Assembly (NCBI RefSeq): GCF_023701745.1
Contig: NZ_JAJOZB010000001.1
Location: 5,307,501 to 5,371,500 of the forward strand
Reading direction: 5' to 3'
Source: Streptomyces sp. RKAG293
GTDB taxonomy: Bacteria > Actinomycetota > Actinomycetes > Streptomycetales > Streptomycetaceae
Length of the DNA stretch: 64,000 bases
A model generated the notes under the pieces. The model searched no databases. It was given only the letters and a program-made list of their open reading frames with translations, and was not told where the DNA came from. Of this stretch, positions 25,965-42,799 are shown in pieces; the first letter of the stretch is position 1, and each line of letters begins with the position of its first letter. Both the position numbers and the translations under genes were made by a program.

Positions 25965-27188
25965 GTGCGCAGGGCGGGGACGAGCAGGGCCGCGACCGGA
26001 GCCACCGACGGGCCGGCGGCGTGGATCGGCCGGTGGCCCGTCCGCCGGCACACCGTGGCCCTCACGCTCTGGACCGTCTGCTGGTTCGTGGTCACCTCCC
26101 GCAACGGCGGCGTCTCCTGGCACTACCTGAGGACCGGCGGGCAGCTGCTGACCGACGGCGGGCCGGGCGGCGGGCTCGCGATCTACCAGAACCACCCGGA
26201 GCTGCAGATCGGCCCGGTCAGCTTTCTGACCGCCGCGCTCTTCGAGCCCTTCCCGCCGGGAGTGGGGGAGCGGCTGGCCGAGGCGTTCATGTCGGGCCTG
26301 GGCCTGTACATGCTGGTCGTGGTGGGCCGCACGGCCGCGGACTTCTACGCCGGGACCGGCATCAACCACCGCCGGCTGCAGCAGCGGGTGCTCATAGCCG
26401 GGCTGGCCTTCATCCCGATGTGGGTGGAGGTCTCGGTGCGGTTCGCGCACCTGGACGACGTACTGGCGCTGTTCTTCACCACCCTGGCGGTGCGCGCCCT
26501 GGTCCGCGGCCGGCCGGCCGCCGTCGGCATCCTGCTGGCACTGGCCGTGGACTCCAAGCCCTGGGCGCTGTCCTTCCTCCCGCTGCTGCTGGCGCTGCCC
26601 CGCGCGCACTGGCGCCGCGCCGCCTGCTGGCTGGTGGCCCTGGTCGCGGTGGCCTGGCTGCCGTTCTACGTCACCCACCTCGGCTCGGCCGCCGCCGCGC
26701 AGTTCGCGATCCCCAACCAGCCCGCGTCGGCACTGCGCTGGTTCGGGGTGGCCGACGCCGTCACCCCCGGCTGGGACCGTCCCGCGCAGGCCCTGCTGGG
26801 CCTCGGGCTCGGCACGGTGGCGGTGCTGCGCGGCCGCTGGCCGGCCGTCGTGCTGCTCGGCGCGGACGCCAGGATCGCCCTCGACCCGAGCGTCTACACG
26901 TACTACAGCGCGTCGATCCTGCTCGGGACGCTGCTGTGGGACGCCGTGGGGCAGCGCCGCCTGGTGCCCTGGTGGAGCTGGATCGCGCTGCTCTCGCTGT
27001 ACGGGAGCGCGCTGCTGGTCCCGTCGGAGTCGGCCCAGGGGCTGATCCGGCTCTCGTTCGCGGCCGTGTCGGCGGCGTACGTGCTGCTGTGGCCCCTGAA
27101 GAAGCGGACGAGATCCCGGGCGGGCGGCCGGCGCGCCGCCGGCACAGGGAGCCGGCGCGGCGCACCCGCTCCCATGCGAGGACGTTGA
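25965..27188 (+). CDS. Polytopic membrane protein of unknown function
   Basis: A 407-residue protein with about nine to ten hydrophobic helices from residue 29 to 375 and an Arg-rich tail. Hydrophobic stretches include TVALTLWTVCWFVVTS, LYMLVVVGRTAADFYAG and AACWLVALVAVAWLPFYV. An extracellular-type loop after the first helix (SWHYLRTGGQLLTDG) and acidic HLDDVLALFF resemble GT-C polyprenyl-phosphate glycosyltransferases, where acidic loop residues are catalytic, but the resemblance is weak and I do not assign a function. The GTG start follows AAGGGCGG. It is convergent with the deaminase gene. Confidence 0.7.
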   Translation: MRRAGTSRAATGATDGPAAWIGRWPVRRHTVALTLWTVCWFVVTSRNGGVSWHYLRTGGQLLTDGGPGGGLAIYQNHPELQIGPVSFLTAALFEPFPPGVGERLAEAFMSGLGLYMLVVVGRTAADFYAGTGINHRRLQQRVLIAGLAFIPMWVEVSVRFAHLDDVLALFFTTLAVRALVRGRPAAVGILLALAVDSKPWALSFLPLLLALPRAHWRRAACWLVALVAVAWLPFYVTHLGSAAAAQFAIPNQPASALRWFGVADAVTPGWDRPAQALLGLGLGTVAVLRGRWPAVVLLGADARIALDPSVYTYYSASILLGTLLWDAVGQRRLVPWWSWIALLSLYGSALLVPSESAQGLIRLSFAAVSAAYVLLWPLKKRTRSRAGGRRAAGTGSRRGAPAPMRGR

Positions 27189-27297
27189 GGGCGGCTATCA
27201 GCAGCGCCGGCAGTCGCCGCGACGGTGAAGGCCGCCGCGACGACGGTCAGCTCGGCCGCGTCCAGGTGCGCGGCCGCGGACGCCGTCCGGCGGGGGG

Positions 27298-28317
27298 TCA
27301 GGCCGGCAGCGCCAGCCAGTCCTCGATGCCGGACAGCAGCCGCTCCCGTACCTCCGGCGGCGCCGCCGAGCCTCGTACCGACTGCCGGGCCAGCTCCGCC
27401 AGCTCCTCGTCGGTGAAGGCGTGCGAGTCCCGGGCGATCTCGTACTGCGCGGCGAGCCGGGAGCCGAAGAGCAGCGGGTCGTCGGCGCCCAGCGCCATCG
27501 GTACGCCCGCGTCGAAGAGCGTGCGCAGCGGCACGTCCTCCGGCTTCTCGTAGACGCCCAGCGCGACATTGGACGCCGGGCAGACCTCGCAGGTGATCTG
27601 CCGCTCGGCGAGCCGCTTCAGCAGCCGCGGGTCCTCGGCGGCCCGTACGCCGTGCCCCACGCGCCCCGCGTGCAGGTCGTCGAGGCAGTCGCGGACGCTG
27701 CTGGGCCCGGCGAGCTCACCGCCGTGCGGGGCGGCCAGCAGCCCGCCGTCCCGGGCGATGGCGAAGGCGCGGTCGAAGTCGCGGGCGAGCCCGCGGCGCT
27801 CGTCGTTGGACAGCCCGAAGCCGACGACGCCCCGGTCGGCGTAGCGCACCGCGAGCCGGGCGAGGGTGCGGGCGTCCAGCGGGTGCTTCATGCGGTTGGC
27901 GGCGACGATGACGGCCATCCCCACGCCGGTGTCCCGGGAGGCGGTCGCCACCGCGTCCAGGATGATCTCCATGGTCGGGATGAGGCCGCCCAGCCGGGGT
28001 GCGTACGACGTCGGGTCGACCTGGATCTCCAGCCACCCGGAGCCGTCCCTGGCGTCCTCCTCGGCGGCCTCGTGGACCAGCCGCTGGATGTCCTCGGCGG
28101 TGCGCAGACACGAGCGCGCGCTGTCGTAGAGCCGTTGGAAGCGGAACCAGCCCCGCTCGTCGGTGGCCCGTAGTTTCGGGGGCTCGCCCGAGGTCAGCGC
28201 CTCGGGGAGGTGCACACCGTGCAGGTCCGCGAGCTCCAGCAGGGTCTCGGACCGCATGGAGCCGGTGAAGTGCAGATGGAGATGGGCCTTGGGGAGCAGA
28301 CGGACATCACGTGCCAT
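27298..28317 (-). CDS. add: Adenosine deaminase family protein
   Basis: A 339-residue zinc hydrolase predicted to deaminate adenosine or a related nucleoside. The metal motif KAHLHLHFTG (10-19) replaces the usual ELHLHLDG, but the two metal His remain. The catalytic HGGE (in APHGGELAG, with the Glu proton shuttle), GHGVRA, CPASNVAL and GADDPLLFG are all present, so the active site looks complete. The FTG substitution near the first strand may alter substrate preference; several add paralogues occur in Streptomyces. It lies between a convergent membrane protein gene and aspC. Confidence 0.88.
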   Translation of the reverse strand: MARDVRLLPKAHLHLHFTGSMRSETLLELADLHGVHLPEALTSGEPPKLRATDERGWFRFQRLYDSARSCLRTAEDIQRLVHEAAEEDARDGSGWLEIQVDPTSYAPRLGGLIPTMEIILDAVATASRDTGVGMAVIVAANRMKHPLDARTLARLAVRYADRGVVGFGLSNDERRGLARDFDRAFAIARDGGLLAAPHGGELAGPSSVRDCLDDLHAGRVGHGVRAAEDPRLLKRLAERQITCEVCPASNVALGVYEKPEDVPLRTLFDAGVPMALGADDPLLFGSRLAAQYEIARDSHAFTDEELAELARQSVRGSAAPPEVRERLLSGIEDWLALPA

Positions 28318-28390
28318 CCGAAGATCCTGCCGTACGGGTGACGCTGTCCGGTACCGCTTTCACCGAACGGGCGCTTGCCCGAAAACAAGA

Positions 28391-28420
28391 ACGGGCCCCC
28401 GGCAGCAGCCGGGGGCCCGT
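28391..28420 (-). terminator. Terminator after aspC
   Basis: A perfect 13-bp stem, ACGGGCCCCCGGC with its complement, around AGCA. It lies 13 bases beyond the aspC stop codon on the minus strand and upstream of the adenosine deaminase gene. Confidence 0.9.
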
Positions 28421-28433
28421 CGGAAGAGCGCGG

Positions 28434-29672
28434 TCAGTCGCGGGCCTCGCCGAGCAGCTTCTGGATCCGGGAGACGCCCTCGACCAGGTCCTCGTCACCC
28501 AGTGCGTAGGAAAGCCGCAGGTAGCCGGGGGTGCCGAAGGCTTCACCCGGGACCACGGCGACCTCGACCTCGTCCAGGATGAGGGCCGCCAGCTCGACCG
28601 AGGACGCCGGGCGCTTGCCGCGGATCTCCTTGCCGAGCAGCTCCTTCACCGACGGATAGACGTAGAACGCGCCTTCGGGAGTGGGGCAGACCACACCGTC
28701 GATCTCGTTCAGCATCCGCACGATGGTCTGCCGCCGCCGGTCGAAGGCGGTGCGCATCTCGGCGACCGCGTCCAGGTTCCCGGAGACCGCGGCCAGCGCG
28801 GCGATCTGGGCGACGTTGCTGACGTTGGAGGTGGCGTGCGACTGCAGGTTCGTCGCGGCCTTGATGACGTCCTTGGGGGCGATCATCCACCCGACGCGCC
28901 AGCCGGTCATGGCGTACGTCTTGGCGACGCCGTTCACCACGATGCACTTGTCGCGCAGCTCGGGAAGGACGGCCGGGAGCGAGGTGAAGGTCGCGTCGCC
29001 GTAGACGAGGTGCTCGTAGATCTCGTCGGTGAGCACCCACAGGCCGTGCTCGACGGCCCAGCGGCCGATCGCCTCGGCGTCGGCCGCGCTGTAGACGGCG
29101 CCGGTCGGGTTGGACGGCGAGACGAAGAGGACGACCTTCGTCCGCGGGGTGCGGGCCGCCTCCAGCTGCTCGACCGTCACCCGGTAGCCGGTCGTCTCGT
29201 CCGCGACGACGTCGACGGGCACGCCGCCCGCGAGCCGGATCGACTCGGGGTAGGTGGTCCAGTACGGCGCCGGGACGATGACCTCGTCGCCCGGGTCGAG
29301 GATCGCGGCGAAGGCCTCGTAGATGGCCTGCTTGCCGCCGTTGGTGACCAGCACCTGGGAGGCGTCGACCTCGTAGCCCGAGTCGCGCAGCGTCTTGGCG
29401 GCGATGGCGGCCTTGAGCTCCGGCAGCCCGCCGGCCGGGGTGTAGCGGTGGAACTTCGGGTTGCGGCACGCCTCCACCGCGGCCTCGACGATGTAGTCGG
29501 GGGTCGGGAAGTCGGGTTCGCCGGCACCGAAGCCGATGACCGGACGCCCGGCGGCCTTGAGGGCCTTCGCCTTGGCGTCCACGGCGAGTGTCGCGGACTC
29601 GGAGATCGACCCGACGCGGGCCGACACCCGACGGTCGGAGGGGGACTGTACGGGGGGAGTGGCAGCGGTCAT
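28434..29672 (-). CDS. aspC: Aspartate aminotransferase, class I
   Basis: A 412-residue PLP enzyme that transfers amino groups between aspartate and 2-oxoglutarate. Signature segments are [13 protein letters not shown] near the N-terminus, [23 protein letters not shown], the tyrosine-bearing [12 protein letters not shown], the PLP lysine in [16 protein letters not shown], and the carboxylate-binding Arg in YLRLSYA. I chose the ATG giving MTAATPPVQ because its length fits the family. It is divergent from the tRNA-Trp/secE region, a conserved Streptomyces arrangement. Confidence 0.95.
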   Translation of the reverse strand: MTAATPPVQSPSDRRVSARVGSISESATLAVDAKAKALKAAGRPVIGFGAGEPDFPTPDYIVEAAVEACRNPKFHRYTPAGGLPELKAAIAAKTLRDSGYEVDASQVLVTNGGKQAIYEAFAAILDPGDEVIVPAPYWTTYPESIRLAGGVPVDVVADETTGYRVTVEQLEAARTPRTKVVLFVSPSNPTGAVYSAADAEAIGRWAVEHGLWVLTDEIYEHLVYGDATFTSLPAVLPELRDKCIVVNGVAKTYAMTGWRVGWMIAPKDVIKAATNLQSHATSNVSNVAQIAALAAVSGNLDAVAEMRTAFDRRRQTIVRMLNEIDGVVCPTPEGAFYVYPSVKELLGKEIRGKRPASSVELAALILDEVEVAVVPGEAFGTPGYLRLSYALGDEDLVEGVSRIQKLLGEARD

Positions 29673-29854
29673 GAGTGCATGCTCCCAGACGGCGTACCGC
29701 CCCGGCACCGCGGTTTGCGGAGTGGACACCCCGGTGTTTACGGAGTGGACGGCGGGGCCTGCGGCGGAGCCGTTCGACGACCGGCCTGTGAACACGTACA
29801 CTCATCCGTCGATGGCCCTCTCGCGAACTGCGGTACGTTGAGGGGCGTCTTCAA

Positions 29855-29927
29855 AGGGTCGTAGCTCAATTGGTAGAGCACTGGTCTCCAAAACCAGCGG
29901 TTGGGGGTTCAAGTCCCTCCGGCCCTG
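29855..29927 (+). tRNA. tRNA-Trp (anticodon CCA)
   Basis: 73 bases. Acceptor stem AGGGTCG pairs with CGGCCCT, with one wobble; the anticodon stem CTGGT/ACCAG surrounds CTCCAAA, with CCA at 29888-29890. The T arm GGGTTCAAGTCCC is intact. It lies directly before secE, the conserved actinobacterial position. CCA is not encoded. Confidence 0.96.
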
Positions 29928-30024
29928 CTACACGCGTCCTCACCAGGATGCGGGCAGGTAATTGCACTCGCCGTACCGCGCGACGGGCGCGGTATGGCCA
30001 CGACCCGGAGTCAGGTGAAGACGA

Positions 30025-30303
30025 GTGACTGAAATCACGGACTCCATCGAGGTCCCTGAGCCTGACGCATCCCAGGACAAGAAGGCCCGCCGCGGAGGTA
30101 AGCGCGGAAAGAAGGGCCCCCTGGCCCGTCTCGGCCTCTTCTACCGGCAGATCGTCGCCGAGCTCCGCAAGGTCGTCTGGCCTTCGCGTCACGACCTCAC
30201 GACGTACACGAGCGTCGTAATTGTCTTCGTTGTCGTCGTCATCGGGCTTGTGTCCGTGATTGACTTTGGCTTCGCGAAGCTCGTCTCGTACGTCTTCGGA
30301 TGA
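30025..30303 (+). CDS. secE: Preprotein translocase subunit SecE
   Basis: A 92-residue essential membrane component of the SecYEG channel. The N-terminal third is acidic then basic (KARRGGKRGKKGP). The amphipathic conserved helix ELRKVVWPSRHDL precedes the single transmembrane segment SVVIVFVVVVIGLVSVIDF. GTG start. It is followed by nusG after 71 bases, the usual secE-nusG unit. Confidence 0.95.
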   Translation: MTEITDSIEVPEPDASQDKKARRGGKRGKKGPLARLGLFYRQIVAELRKVVWPSRHDLTTYTSVVIVFVVVVIGLVSVIDFGFAKLVSYVFG

Positions 30304-30374
30304 TCCTGCGGACGACGCCCCTGCGGCGCCTTTCCGCATGTTCCACCCCTTGAAGTCAGGAAGAAGCAGTCACC

Positions 30375-31289
30375 GTGTCTGACCCGAACGTGTACGACGC
30401 CGACGAGTCCGTCGAGGGCGACGACACTGCGCTCGACATCGTCGAGGCAGCCGACGGCGACATCGACCAGGCCGAAGCTGCCGATGAAGCCGCGGGCGAA
30501 GCCGCCGAGCAGGCCGCCGTCCACGTCATCGACGAGACCGGTGCGGCAGTCGCCGAGGACGCCCAGGACGAGACCGGCGAGACCGAGGCCGTCGTCGACG
30601 AAGAGGCCGACGCGGTGCTTGCCGAGGCCGACGCCGAGCTGGCCGAGGACGCCGAGCCCGTCGAGGAGCCGGAGCCGATCGACCCGGTCGCCGCCTTCCG
30701 CGAGGAACTCCGCACCCTGCCGGGCGAGTGGTACGTCATCCACACGTACGCCGGCTACGAGAACCGCGTGAAGTCCAACCTGGAGCAGCGCGCCGTCTCG
30801 CTGAACGTCGAGGACTACATCTACCAGGCAGAAGTGCCCCAGGAAGAAGTAGCCCAGATCAAGAACGGCGAGCGGAAGACGGTCAAGCAGAACAAGCTTC
30901 CCGGCTATGTGCTCGTCCGCATGGACCTGACGAACGAGTCGTGGGGCGTCGTCCGCAACACCCCGGGCGTCACCGGCTTCGTGGGCAACGCGTACGACCC
31001 GTACCCGCTGACGCTGGACGAGATCCTCAAGATGCTCGCTCCCGAGGTCGAGGCGGCCGCCGAGGCCGCCGCTGCCGCGGACGGCACGGGTCCGGCCCGC
31101 AAGATCGAGGTCCAGGTGCTGGACTTCGAGGTCGGCGACTCGGTCACCGTCACCGACGGCCCGTTCGCGACGCTGCAGGCGACGATCAACGAGATCAACC
31201 CGGATTCGAAGAAGATCAAGGGCCTCGTCGAGATCTTCGGCCGCGAGACCCCGGTCGAGCTCAGCTTCGACCAGATCCAGAAGAACTGA
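30375..31289 (+). CDS. nusG: Transcription termination/antitermination factor NusG
   Basis: A 304-residue RNA polymerase-associated factor. Residues 1-115 are a highly acidic, Ala/Glu/Asp-rich extension absent from E. coli NusG and probably disordered. The NGN domain starts near residue 118 with [20 protein letters not shown] and includes the polymerase-binding [11 protein letters not shown] and TPGVTGFVG. After an Ala-rich linker the KOW domain (about 245-300) has [21 protein letters not shown]. The GTG start follows an AGGAAG site. The following hairpin (31308-31342) separates it from rplK. Confidence 0.95.
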   Translation: MSDPNVYDADESVEGDDTALDIVEAADGDIDQAEAADEAAGEAAEQAAVHVIDETGAAVAEDAQDETGETEAVVDEEADAVLAEADAELAEDAEPVEEPEPIDPVAAFREELRTLPGEWYVIHTYAGYENRVKSNLEQRAVSLNVEDYIYQAEVPQEEVAQIKNGERKTVKQNKLPGYVLVRMDLTNESWGVVRNTPGVTGFVGNAYDPYPLTLDEILKMLAPEVEAAAEAAAAADGTGPARKIEVQVLDFEVGDSVTVTDGPFATLQATINEINPDSKKIKGLVEIFGRETPVELSFDQIQKN

Positions 31290-31307
31290 GTTTTTTACAC
31301 GTCCGAC

Positions 31308-31342
31308 CAGGTCAGACCGGATTTCATCGCCGGTCTGGCCTG
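31308..31342 (+). terminator. Hairpin terminator or attenuator between nusG and rplK
   Basis: CAGGTCAGACCGG pairs with CCGGTCTGGCCTG (one G-U) around a nine-base loop and is followed by TTTGGTTT, giving a more U-rich tail than most hairpins here. Confidence 0.75.
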
Positions 31343-31434
31343 TTTGGTTTCAGGCCACACCGCGATACCCGTTATCGTGGTGCGGTATGCCTGTTAGCAG
31401 GCGAAACAACTCTCACTAGGACCCGGAGAGAGCA

Positions 31435-31869
31435 ATGCCTCCCAAGAAGAAGAAGATCACGGGGCTTATCAAGCTCCAGATCAACGCGGGCGCGGCCAAC
31501 CCCGCCCCGCCCGTCGGCCCCGCACTGGGCCAGCACGGCGTCAACATCATGGAGTTCTGCAAGGCCTACAACGCCGCGACCGAGTCGCAGCGTGGCATGG
31601 TCGTGCCGGTGGAGATCACGGTCTACGACGACCGCTCCTTCACCTTCATCACCAAGACTCCGCCGGCCGCGAAGCTGATCCTCAAGGCCGCGGGCGTGGA
31701 GAAGGGCTCCGGCGAGCCGCACGTCAAGAAGGTCGCGAAGCTCACCGCCGCTCAGGTGCGTGACATCGCCACCCTCAAGATGCCGGACCTGAACGCCAAC
31801 GACCTGGACGCCGCGTCGAAGATCATCGCCGGCACCGCCCGTTCCATGGGCATCACGGTCGAGGGCTGA
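31435..31869 (+). CDS. rplK: 50S ribosomal protein L11
   Basis: A 144-residue protein of the GTPase-associated centre that binds 23S rRNA with L10 and L7/L12. The N-terminal domain has the proline-rich hinge [20 protein letters not shown], the thiostrepton-contact region, and the C-terminal rRNA-binding domain has [12 protein letters not shown]. The ATG follows a GGAGAGAGC site. The 145-base leader contains a terminator-like hairpin and the near-palindrome CCGCGATA/TATCGTGG (from 31360). Confidence 0.97.
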
Positions 31870-31946
31870 CACCCACCCCGAAGCACGTCTGTGGAAGGGC
31901 CGCGCGCGGTCCGTACCACGACTCCACTCACCATTGAGGAGCAGCA

Positions 31947-32669
31947 GTGAAGCGCAGCAAGACTCTCCGCGCTGCGGACGCGAAGATCGACCGGGACAAG
32001 CTCTACGCCCCGCTCGAGGCCGTCCGTCTCGCCAAGGAGACCGCAGCGACGAAGTTCGACTCGACCGTCGAGGTCGCCATGTGCCTGGGTGTGGACCCGC
32101 GCAAGGCCGACCAGATGGTCCGCGGCACCGTGAACCTCCCCCACGGCACCGGCAAGACCGCCCGGGTCCTGGTCTTCGCGACCGGTGACCGTGCCGAGGC
32201 CGCGCGTGCCGCCGGCGCCGACATCGTCGGCTCCGACGAGCTCATCGAAGAGGTGGCCAAGGGCCGCCTCGACTTCGACGCCGTCGTCGCCACCCCGGAC
32301 CTCATGGGCAAGGTCGGCCGCCTCGGCCGCGTGCTCGGTCCCCGTGGCCTGATGCCGAACCCGAAGACCGGCACCGTGACCCCGGACGTGGCCAAGGCCG
32401 TGACCGAGATCAAGGGCGGCAAGATCGAGTTCCGCGTCGACAAGCACTCGAACATGCACTTCATCATCGGCAAGGTGTCGTTCGATGACGCGCAGCTGGT
32501 CGAGAACTACGGCGCGGCCCTGGACGAGCTCCTTCGTCTGAAGCCGTCCGCCTCCAAGGGCCGGTACATCAAGAAGGCCGTCATCAGCACGACGATGGGC
32601 CCGGGTATCCCCCTGGACCAGAGCCGTACCCGCAACCTCCTCGTCGAGGAGGACCCGGCCGCCGTCTGA
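31947..32669 (+). CDS. rplA: 50S ribosomal protein L1
   Basis: A 240-residue L1-stalk protein that in bacteria often represses its own operon by binding the mRNA. It begins [20 protein letters not shown] and contains the rRNA-binding [15 protein letters not shown] signature and [16 protein letters not shown]. The GTG start has GAGGAG eight bases upstream. A strong hairpin follows at 32697. Confidence 0.97.
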   Translation: MKRSKTLRAADAKIDRDKLYAPLEAVRLAKETAATKFDSTVEVAMCLGVDPRKADQMVRGTVNLPHGTGKTARVLVFATGDRAEAARAAGADIVGSDELIEEVAKGRLDFDAVVATPDLMGKVGRLGRVLGPRGLMPNPKTGTVTPDVAKAVTEIKGGKIEFRVDKHSNMHFIIGKVSFDDAQLVENYGAALDELLRLKPSASKGRYIKKAVISTTMGPGIPLDQSRTRNLLVEEDPAAV

Positions 32670-32696
32670 TTCTGACGACGCCGCGTACGCGACTCG

Positions 32697-32732
32697 GGCC
32701 GGGCCCCGCTCCTTTCGGAGCGGGGCCCGGCC
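32697..32732 (+). terminator. Terminator after rplA
   Basis: A perfect 16-bp GC-rich stem around TTTC. It separates rplKA from rplJL. Confidence 0.93.
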
Positions 32733-32841
32733 TGTCAGCTGTCCCGGGCCTGTACGCCCCTGTCCCGCCCGGACGGGGCCGCCGGCGCCCCACCCGGCGT
32801 TCCGGCCCGAGTACGGCCGCTGAGCGGCCCGTTGAGGCGAT

Positions 32842-33088
32842 TTGGTGTATCGCGACCCGTTCGCGTACGCTACCGAAGAAGCCAAAGACCGCTGGTCGCT
32901 GCTGTGCCCTCGTTGAGGAGCGCGGCGGCCGAAGGATCCGCTAGCTGCGGACGACCCGCTCAGGTTGCTGTGGAAGAACTCCTGGAATTCATTCTGGTTG
33001 AGTAACGCCCCGTGCGCCTGCGCCGGGGCGTTCGTGTTGCCCAGCCCCTTCCGTGCGGTCCGAATCACCCGGAAGGAGGCCGAGACTC
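32842..33088 (+). promoter_or_regulatory. rplJ promoter and L10-type ribosomal protein leader
   Basis: TTGGTG, an 18-base spacer and TACGCT (32866-32871) form a likely promoter. The leader from about 32878 to 33088 has the layout of the L10 leader RNA by which L10(L12)4 represses rplJL, including the purine-rich GAAGGATCC region and TTGCTGTGGAAGAAC. It also has a hairpin AACGCCCCG/CGGGGCGTT (33004-33012 with 33024-33032) that could act as an attenuator. The ribosome site GGAAGGAGG lies before the ATG. The class assignment is by position and features, not by a covariance-model search. Confidence 0.75.
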
Positions 33089-33649
33089 ATGGCGAGGCCC
33101 GATAAGGCTGCTGCGGTTGCCGAGCTGACGGACAAGTTCCGCAGCTCCAATGCCGCAATGCTGACCGAGTACCGCGGTCTCACCGTGGCGCAGCTCAAGA
33201 CGCTGCGCCGTTCGCTCGGTGAGAACGCTCAGTACGCCGTGGTGAAGAACACGCTGACCAAGATCGCGGCCAACGAGGCCGGGATCAGCACGCTGGACGA
33301 CCTGTTCTCGGGTCCGACGGCGGTTGCCTTCATCACCGGTGACCCGGTGGAGTCGGCGAAGAGTCTGCGTGACTTCGCCAAGGACAACCCCAACCTCATC
33401 ATCAAGGGCGGTGTCCTTGACGGTAAGGCGCTGACCGCTGATGAGATCAAGAAGCTCGCGGACCTCGAGTCCCGCGAGGTTCTGCTCGCCAAGGTGGCCG
33501 GTGGCATCAAGGCGTCGATGGCCAAGGCCGCGGCGACTTTCCAGGCCCCGCTCACGGAGTTCGTCCGCACCGCGGACGCGCTTCGCGCCAAGGTCGAGCA
33601 GGGCGGTGCCGGTACGCCGGCTCCCGCCGAGGCCGAGGTGGCGGAGTAA
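33089..33649 (+). CDS. rplJ: 50S ribosomal protein L10
   Basis: A 186-residue protein that anchors the L7/L12 stalk. It begins [20 protein letters not shown] and contains [20 protein letters not shown] and [15 protein letters not shown], the rRNA-binding core. Its C-terminal helix binds L7/L12 dimers. The ATG is preceded by GGAAGGAGG. The mRNA carries the autoregulatory leader above; rplL follows after 85 bases. Confidence 0.97.
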   Translation: MARPDKAAAVAELTDKFRSSNAAMLTEYRGLTVAQLKTLRRSLGENAQYAVVKNTLTKIAANEAGISTLDDLFSGPTAVAFITGDPVESAKSLRDFAKDNPNLIIKGGVLDGKALTADEIKKLADLESREVLLAKVAGGIKASMAKAAATFQAPLTEFVRTADALRAKVEQGGAGTPAPAEAEVAE

Positions 33650-33734
33650 CCCTCCGCCCCCCTGGTCGCAGCGGGCGCCTCACGCCCGCCTTCATGTACA
33701 CCCGGCACCTGCCGAATAGTGGAAGGACGCCATC

Positions 33735-34112
33735 ATGGCGAAGCTGTCCCAGGACGAGCTGCTCGCGCAGTTCGAGACCCTGACCCTCATCGAGCTCTCT
33801 GACTTCGTCAAGGCTTTCGAAGAGAAGTTCGACGTCAAGGCTGCCGCCCCGGTCGCCGTCGCGGGCCCCGCCGGCCCCGCCGCCGAGGTCGCTGAGGAGC
33901 AGGACGAGTTCGACGTCGTCCTCACCGGCGCCGGCGAGAAGAAGATCCAGGTCATCAAGGTTGTGCGTGAGCTCACCTCGCTGGGTCTGAAGGAGGCCAA
34001 GGACCTCGTCGACGGCGCTCCGAAGCCGGTCCTCGAGAAGGTCGCCAAGGAGGCCGCCGAGAAGGCTGCCGAGTCCCTCAAGGCCGCTGGCGCGTCCGTC
34101 GAGGTCAAGTAA
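33735..34112 (+). CDS. rplL: 50S ribosomal protein L7/L12
   Basis: A 125-residue stalk protein present in several copies per ribosome that recruits translation factors. The N-terminal dimerisation helices ([21 protein letters not shown]), an Ala/Pro hinge (about 38-55, [16 protein letters not shown]) and the factor-binding C-terminal domain ([31 protein letters not shown]) are all present. Confidence 0.97.
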   Translation: MAKLSQDELLAQFETLTLIELSDFVKAFEEKFDVKAAAPVAVAGPAGPAAEVAEEQDEFDVVLTGAGEKKIQVIKVVRELTSLGLKEAKDLVDGAPKPVLEKVAKEAAEKAAESLKAAGASVEVK

Positions 34113-34146
34113 GTCCCAGCCCCTCCACAAGGGGCTGAACAGCCGC

Positions 34147-34176
34147 AGGGCGGCCACCCGAAAGGGTGGCCGCCCT
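34147..34176 (+). terminator. Terminator after rplL
   Basis: A perfect 13-bp stem (AGGGCGGCCACCC and complement) with a GAAA tetraloop, preceded by a short AGCCCCT/AGGGGCT hairpin (34121-34142). It may allow partial read-through into rpoB. Confidence 0.9.
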
Positions 34177-34647
34177 CGGTCGTTCCCGGGGTCCTCCAGG
34201 GGGCCTGTAGCCGCCCGGGGGTAAGGTGATCATCCCCGCCGGGCCAGGGGGGCCGTGCGGATCTCCGGGGGGCTGGGGCCTTGACGAACCGGACGCGGCG
34301 CGCAATTCTCAGGACGCGTCGTAAGTTCGATCCGGGGTCCGAGGCATGGATCGAGCGCGATGCGGGAATGCCTAGCGTCAAGCACAGATCCGGTGCCGAG
34401 ACCGGGTCGACAACAGTGGCGAGGGGGCAATGATTCGGTACTCCGAATCTCTGCCTGGACATCAGTGTGCCGAGTGGCTACACTGACCCTTTGCGCTGCC
34501 TGTTAGCTGTAGCCTGGCCCGTCACCAGGGACAGCCCCAAGCCTGAGCACGGAATGAAGAGATGTCCCGTCTGTGGACATCCCCGTGTGCTCGGGGGCGG
34601 ACACCGGTATGCGCGTAGTGAGTCCGAGCCCTCGGAAGGACCCCCTC
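34177..34647 (+). promoter_or_regulatory. rpoB upstream region with promoter at 34456-34484
   Basis: The long gap between rplL and rpoB contains no gene. TGGACA, a 17-base spacer and TACACT (34479-34484) make a good vegetative promoter; transcription would start near 34491, giving a leader of about 157 bases. The leader has a CCTGG/CCAGG hairpin near 34513-34529. The TTG start of rpoB is preceded by GGAAGGA. This indicates rpoBC can be transcribed independently of rplJL. Confidence 0.7.
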
Positions 34648-38133
<3,486 letters not shown>

Positions 38134-38228
38134 CGGGCCTGGTCGGGACTCCCTCACCGGAGTCCCGGCCGCCCCGGACCGTTCAGACCATGTTTGACAC
38201 TCGACCCTGAAAGAGGGATTGACGACAA

Positions 38229-42128
<3,900 letters not shown>

Positions 42129-42150
42129 GTCGTGTCCCACAGAGTCTGAT

Positions 42151-42191
42151 CCGCAAGGCGGCCGTCCCCTCCCGGGATGGCCGCCTTGCGG
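42151..42191 (+). terminator. Terminator after rpoC
   Basis: An 18-bp stem (one G-U) around CTCCC, followed by CTTTTCG. Ends the rpoBC operon. Confidence 0.93.
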
Positions 42192-42268
42192 CTTTTCGCG
42201 GAACTTCGCACGCTCGCCGTGCGTCCGTCAGTATGGAGAGACCATTCCTAGGCGGGGAGGTGTCGCGC

Positions 42269-42799
42269 GTGTCACTCGATCCGTGGGGCAACGGGCGGCT
42301 GCCGCAGTCCGGCCAGGTGCCCGGCATGCTGGCGGCCGACGCCGACCGTGAGCGCACGGTGGACGTGCTGAAGGCCGCGTTCGCGGAGGGGCGGCTGCAG
42401 CAGCAGGAGTACGAGCACCGGATGTCCACCGCCTACCAGGCGCGTACCTACGGTGAGTTGCAGCTGCTGGTGCGGGACCTCCCGCAGGGCCCTTCGCCGA
42501 TGTCGGCCCAGCTGTCCCCGCCGATGGGCTATGTGCCGCGGACGTTCCTGCCGGCCCCGCCGCGGACGAACACCTCCGCCATCGCCTCGTTCGTGTGCGG
42601 GCTGGCGGGCACCTTCACCCTCGTGACGGCGATCCCGGCGGTGATCCTCGGGCACAAGGCCCGCAAGGAGATCCGCCACAGCGGCGAGGCGGGGGACGGG
42701 TTCGCGGTCGCCGGCCTGGTGCTGGGCTGGATCGTGTCCGGCTTCCTCGGTCTGATCATGCTCTTCGTGATGCTCGGCATGGTCTCCGGTTCCGGCTGA
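42269..42799 (+). CDS. DUF1707 and DUF4190 membrane protein
   Basis: A 176-residue protein. The N-terminal DUF1707 (about 15-70) has the ADADRERTVDVLKAAFAEGRL and EYEHRMSTAYQARTYGEL pattern, seen at the start of many actinobacterial membrane proteins. The C-terminal half is a DUF4190-type hairpin of two hydrophobic helices (SAIASFVCGLAGTFTLVTAIPAV and GLVLGWIVSGFLGLIMLFV, cited in part) around the IPAVILGHKARKEI signature. GGGGAGG before the GTG at 42269 supports this start over an ATG 12 codons upstream. Function unknown. Confidence 0.85.
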   Translation: MSLDPWGNGRLPQSGQVPGMLAADADRERTVDVLKAAFAEGRLQQQEYEHRMSTAYQARTYGELQLLVRDLPQGPSPMSAQLSPPMGYVPRTFLPAPPRTNTSAIASFVCGLAGTFTLVTAIPAVILGHKARKEIRHSGEAGDGFAVAGLVLGWIVSGFLGLIMLFVMLGMVSGSG

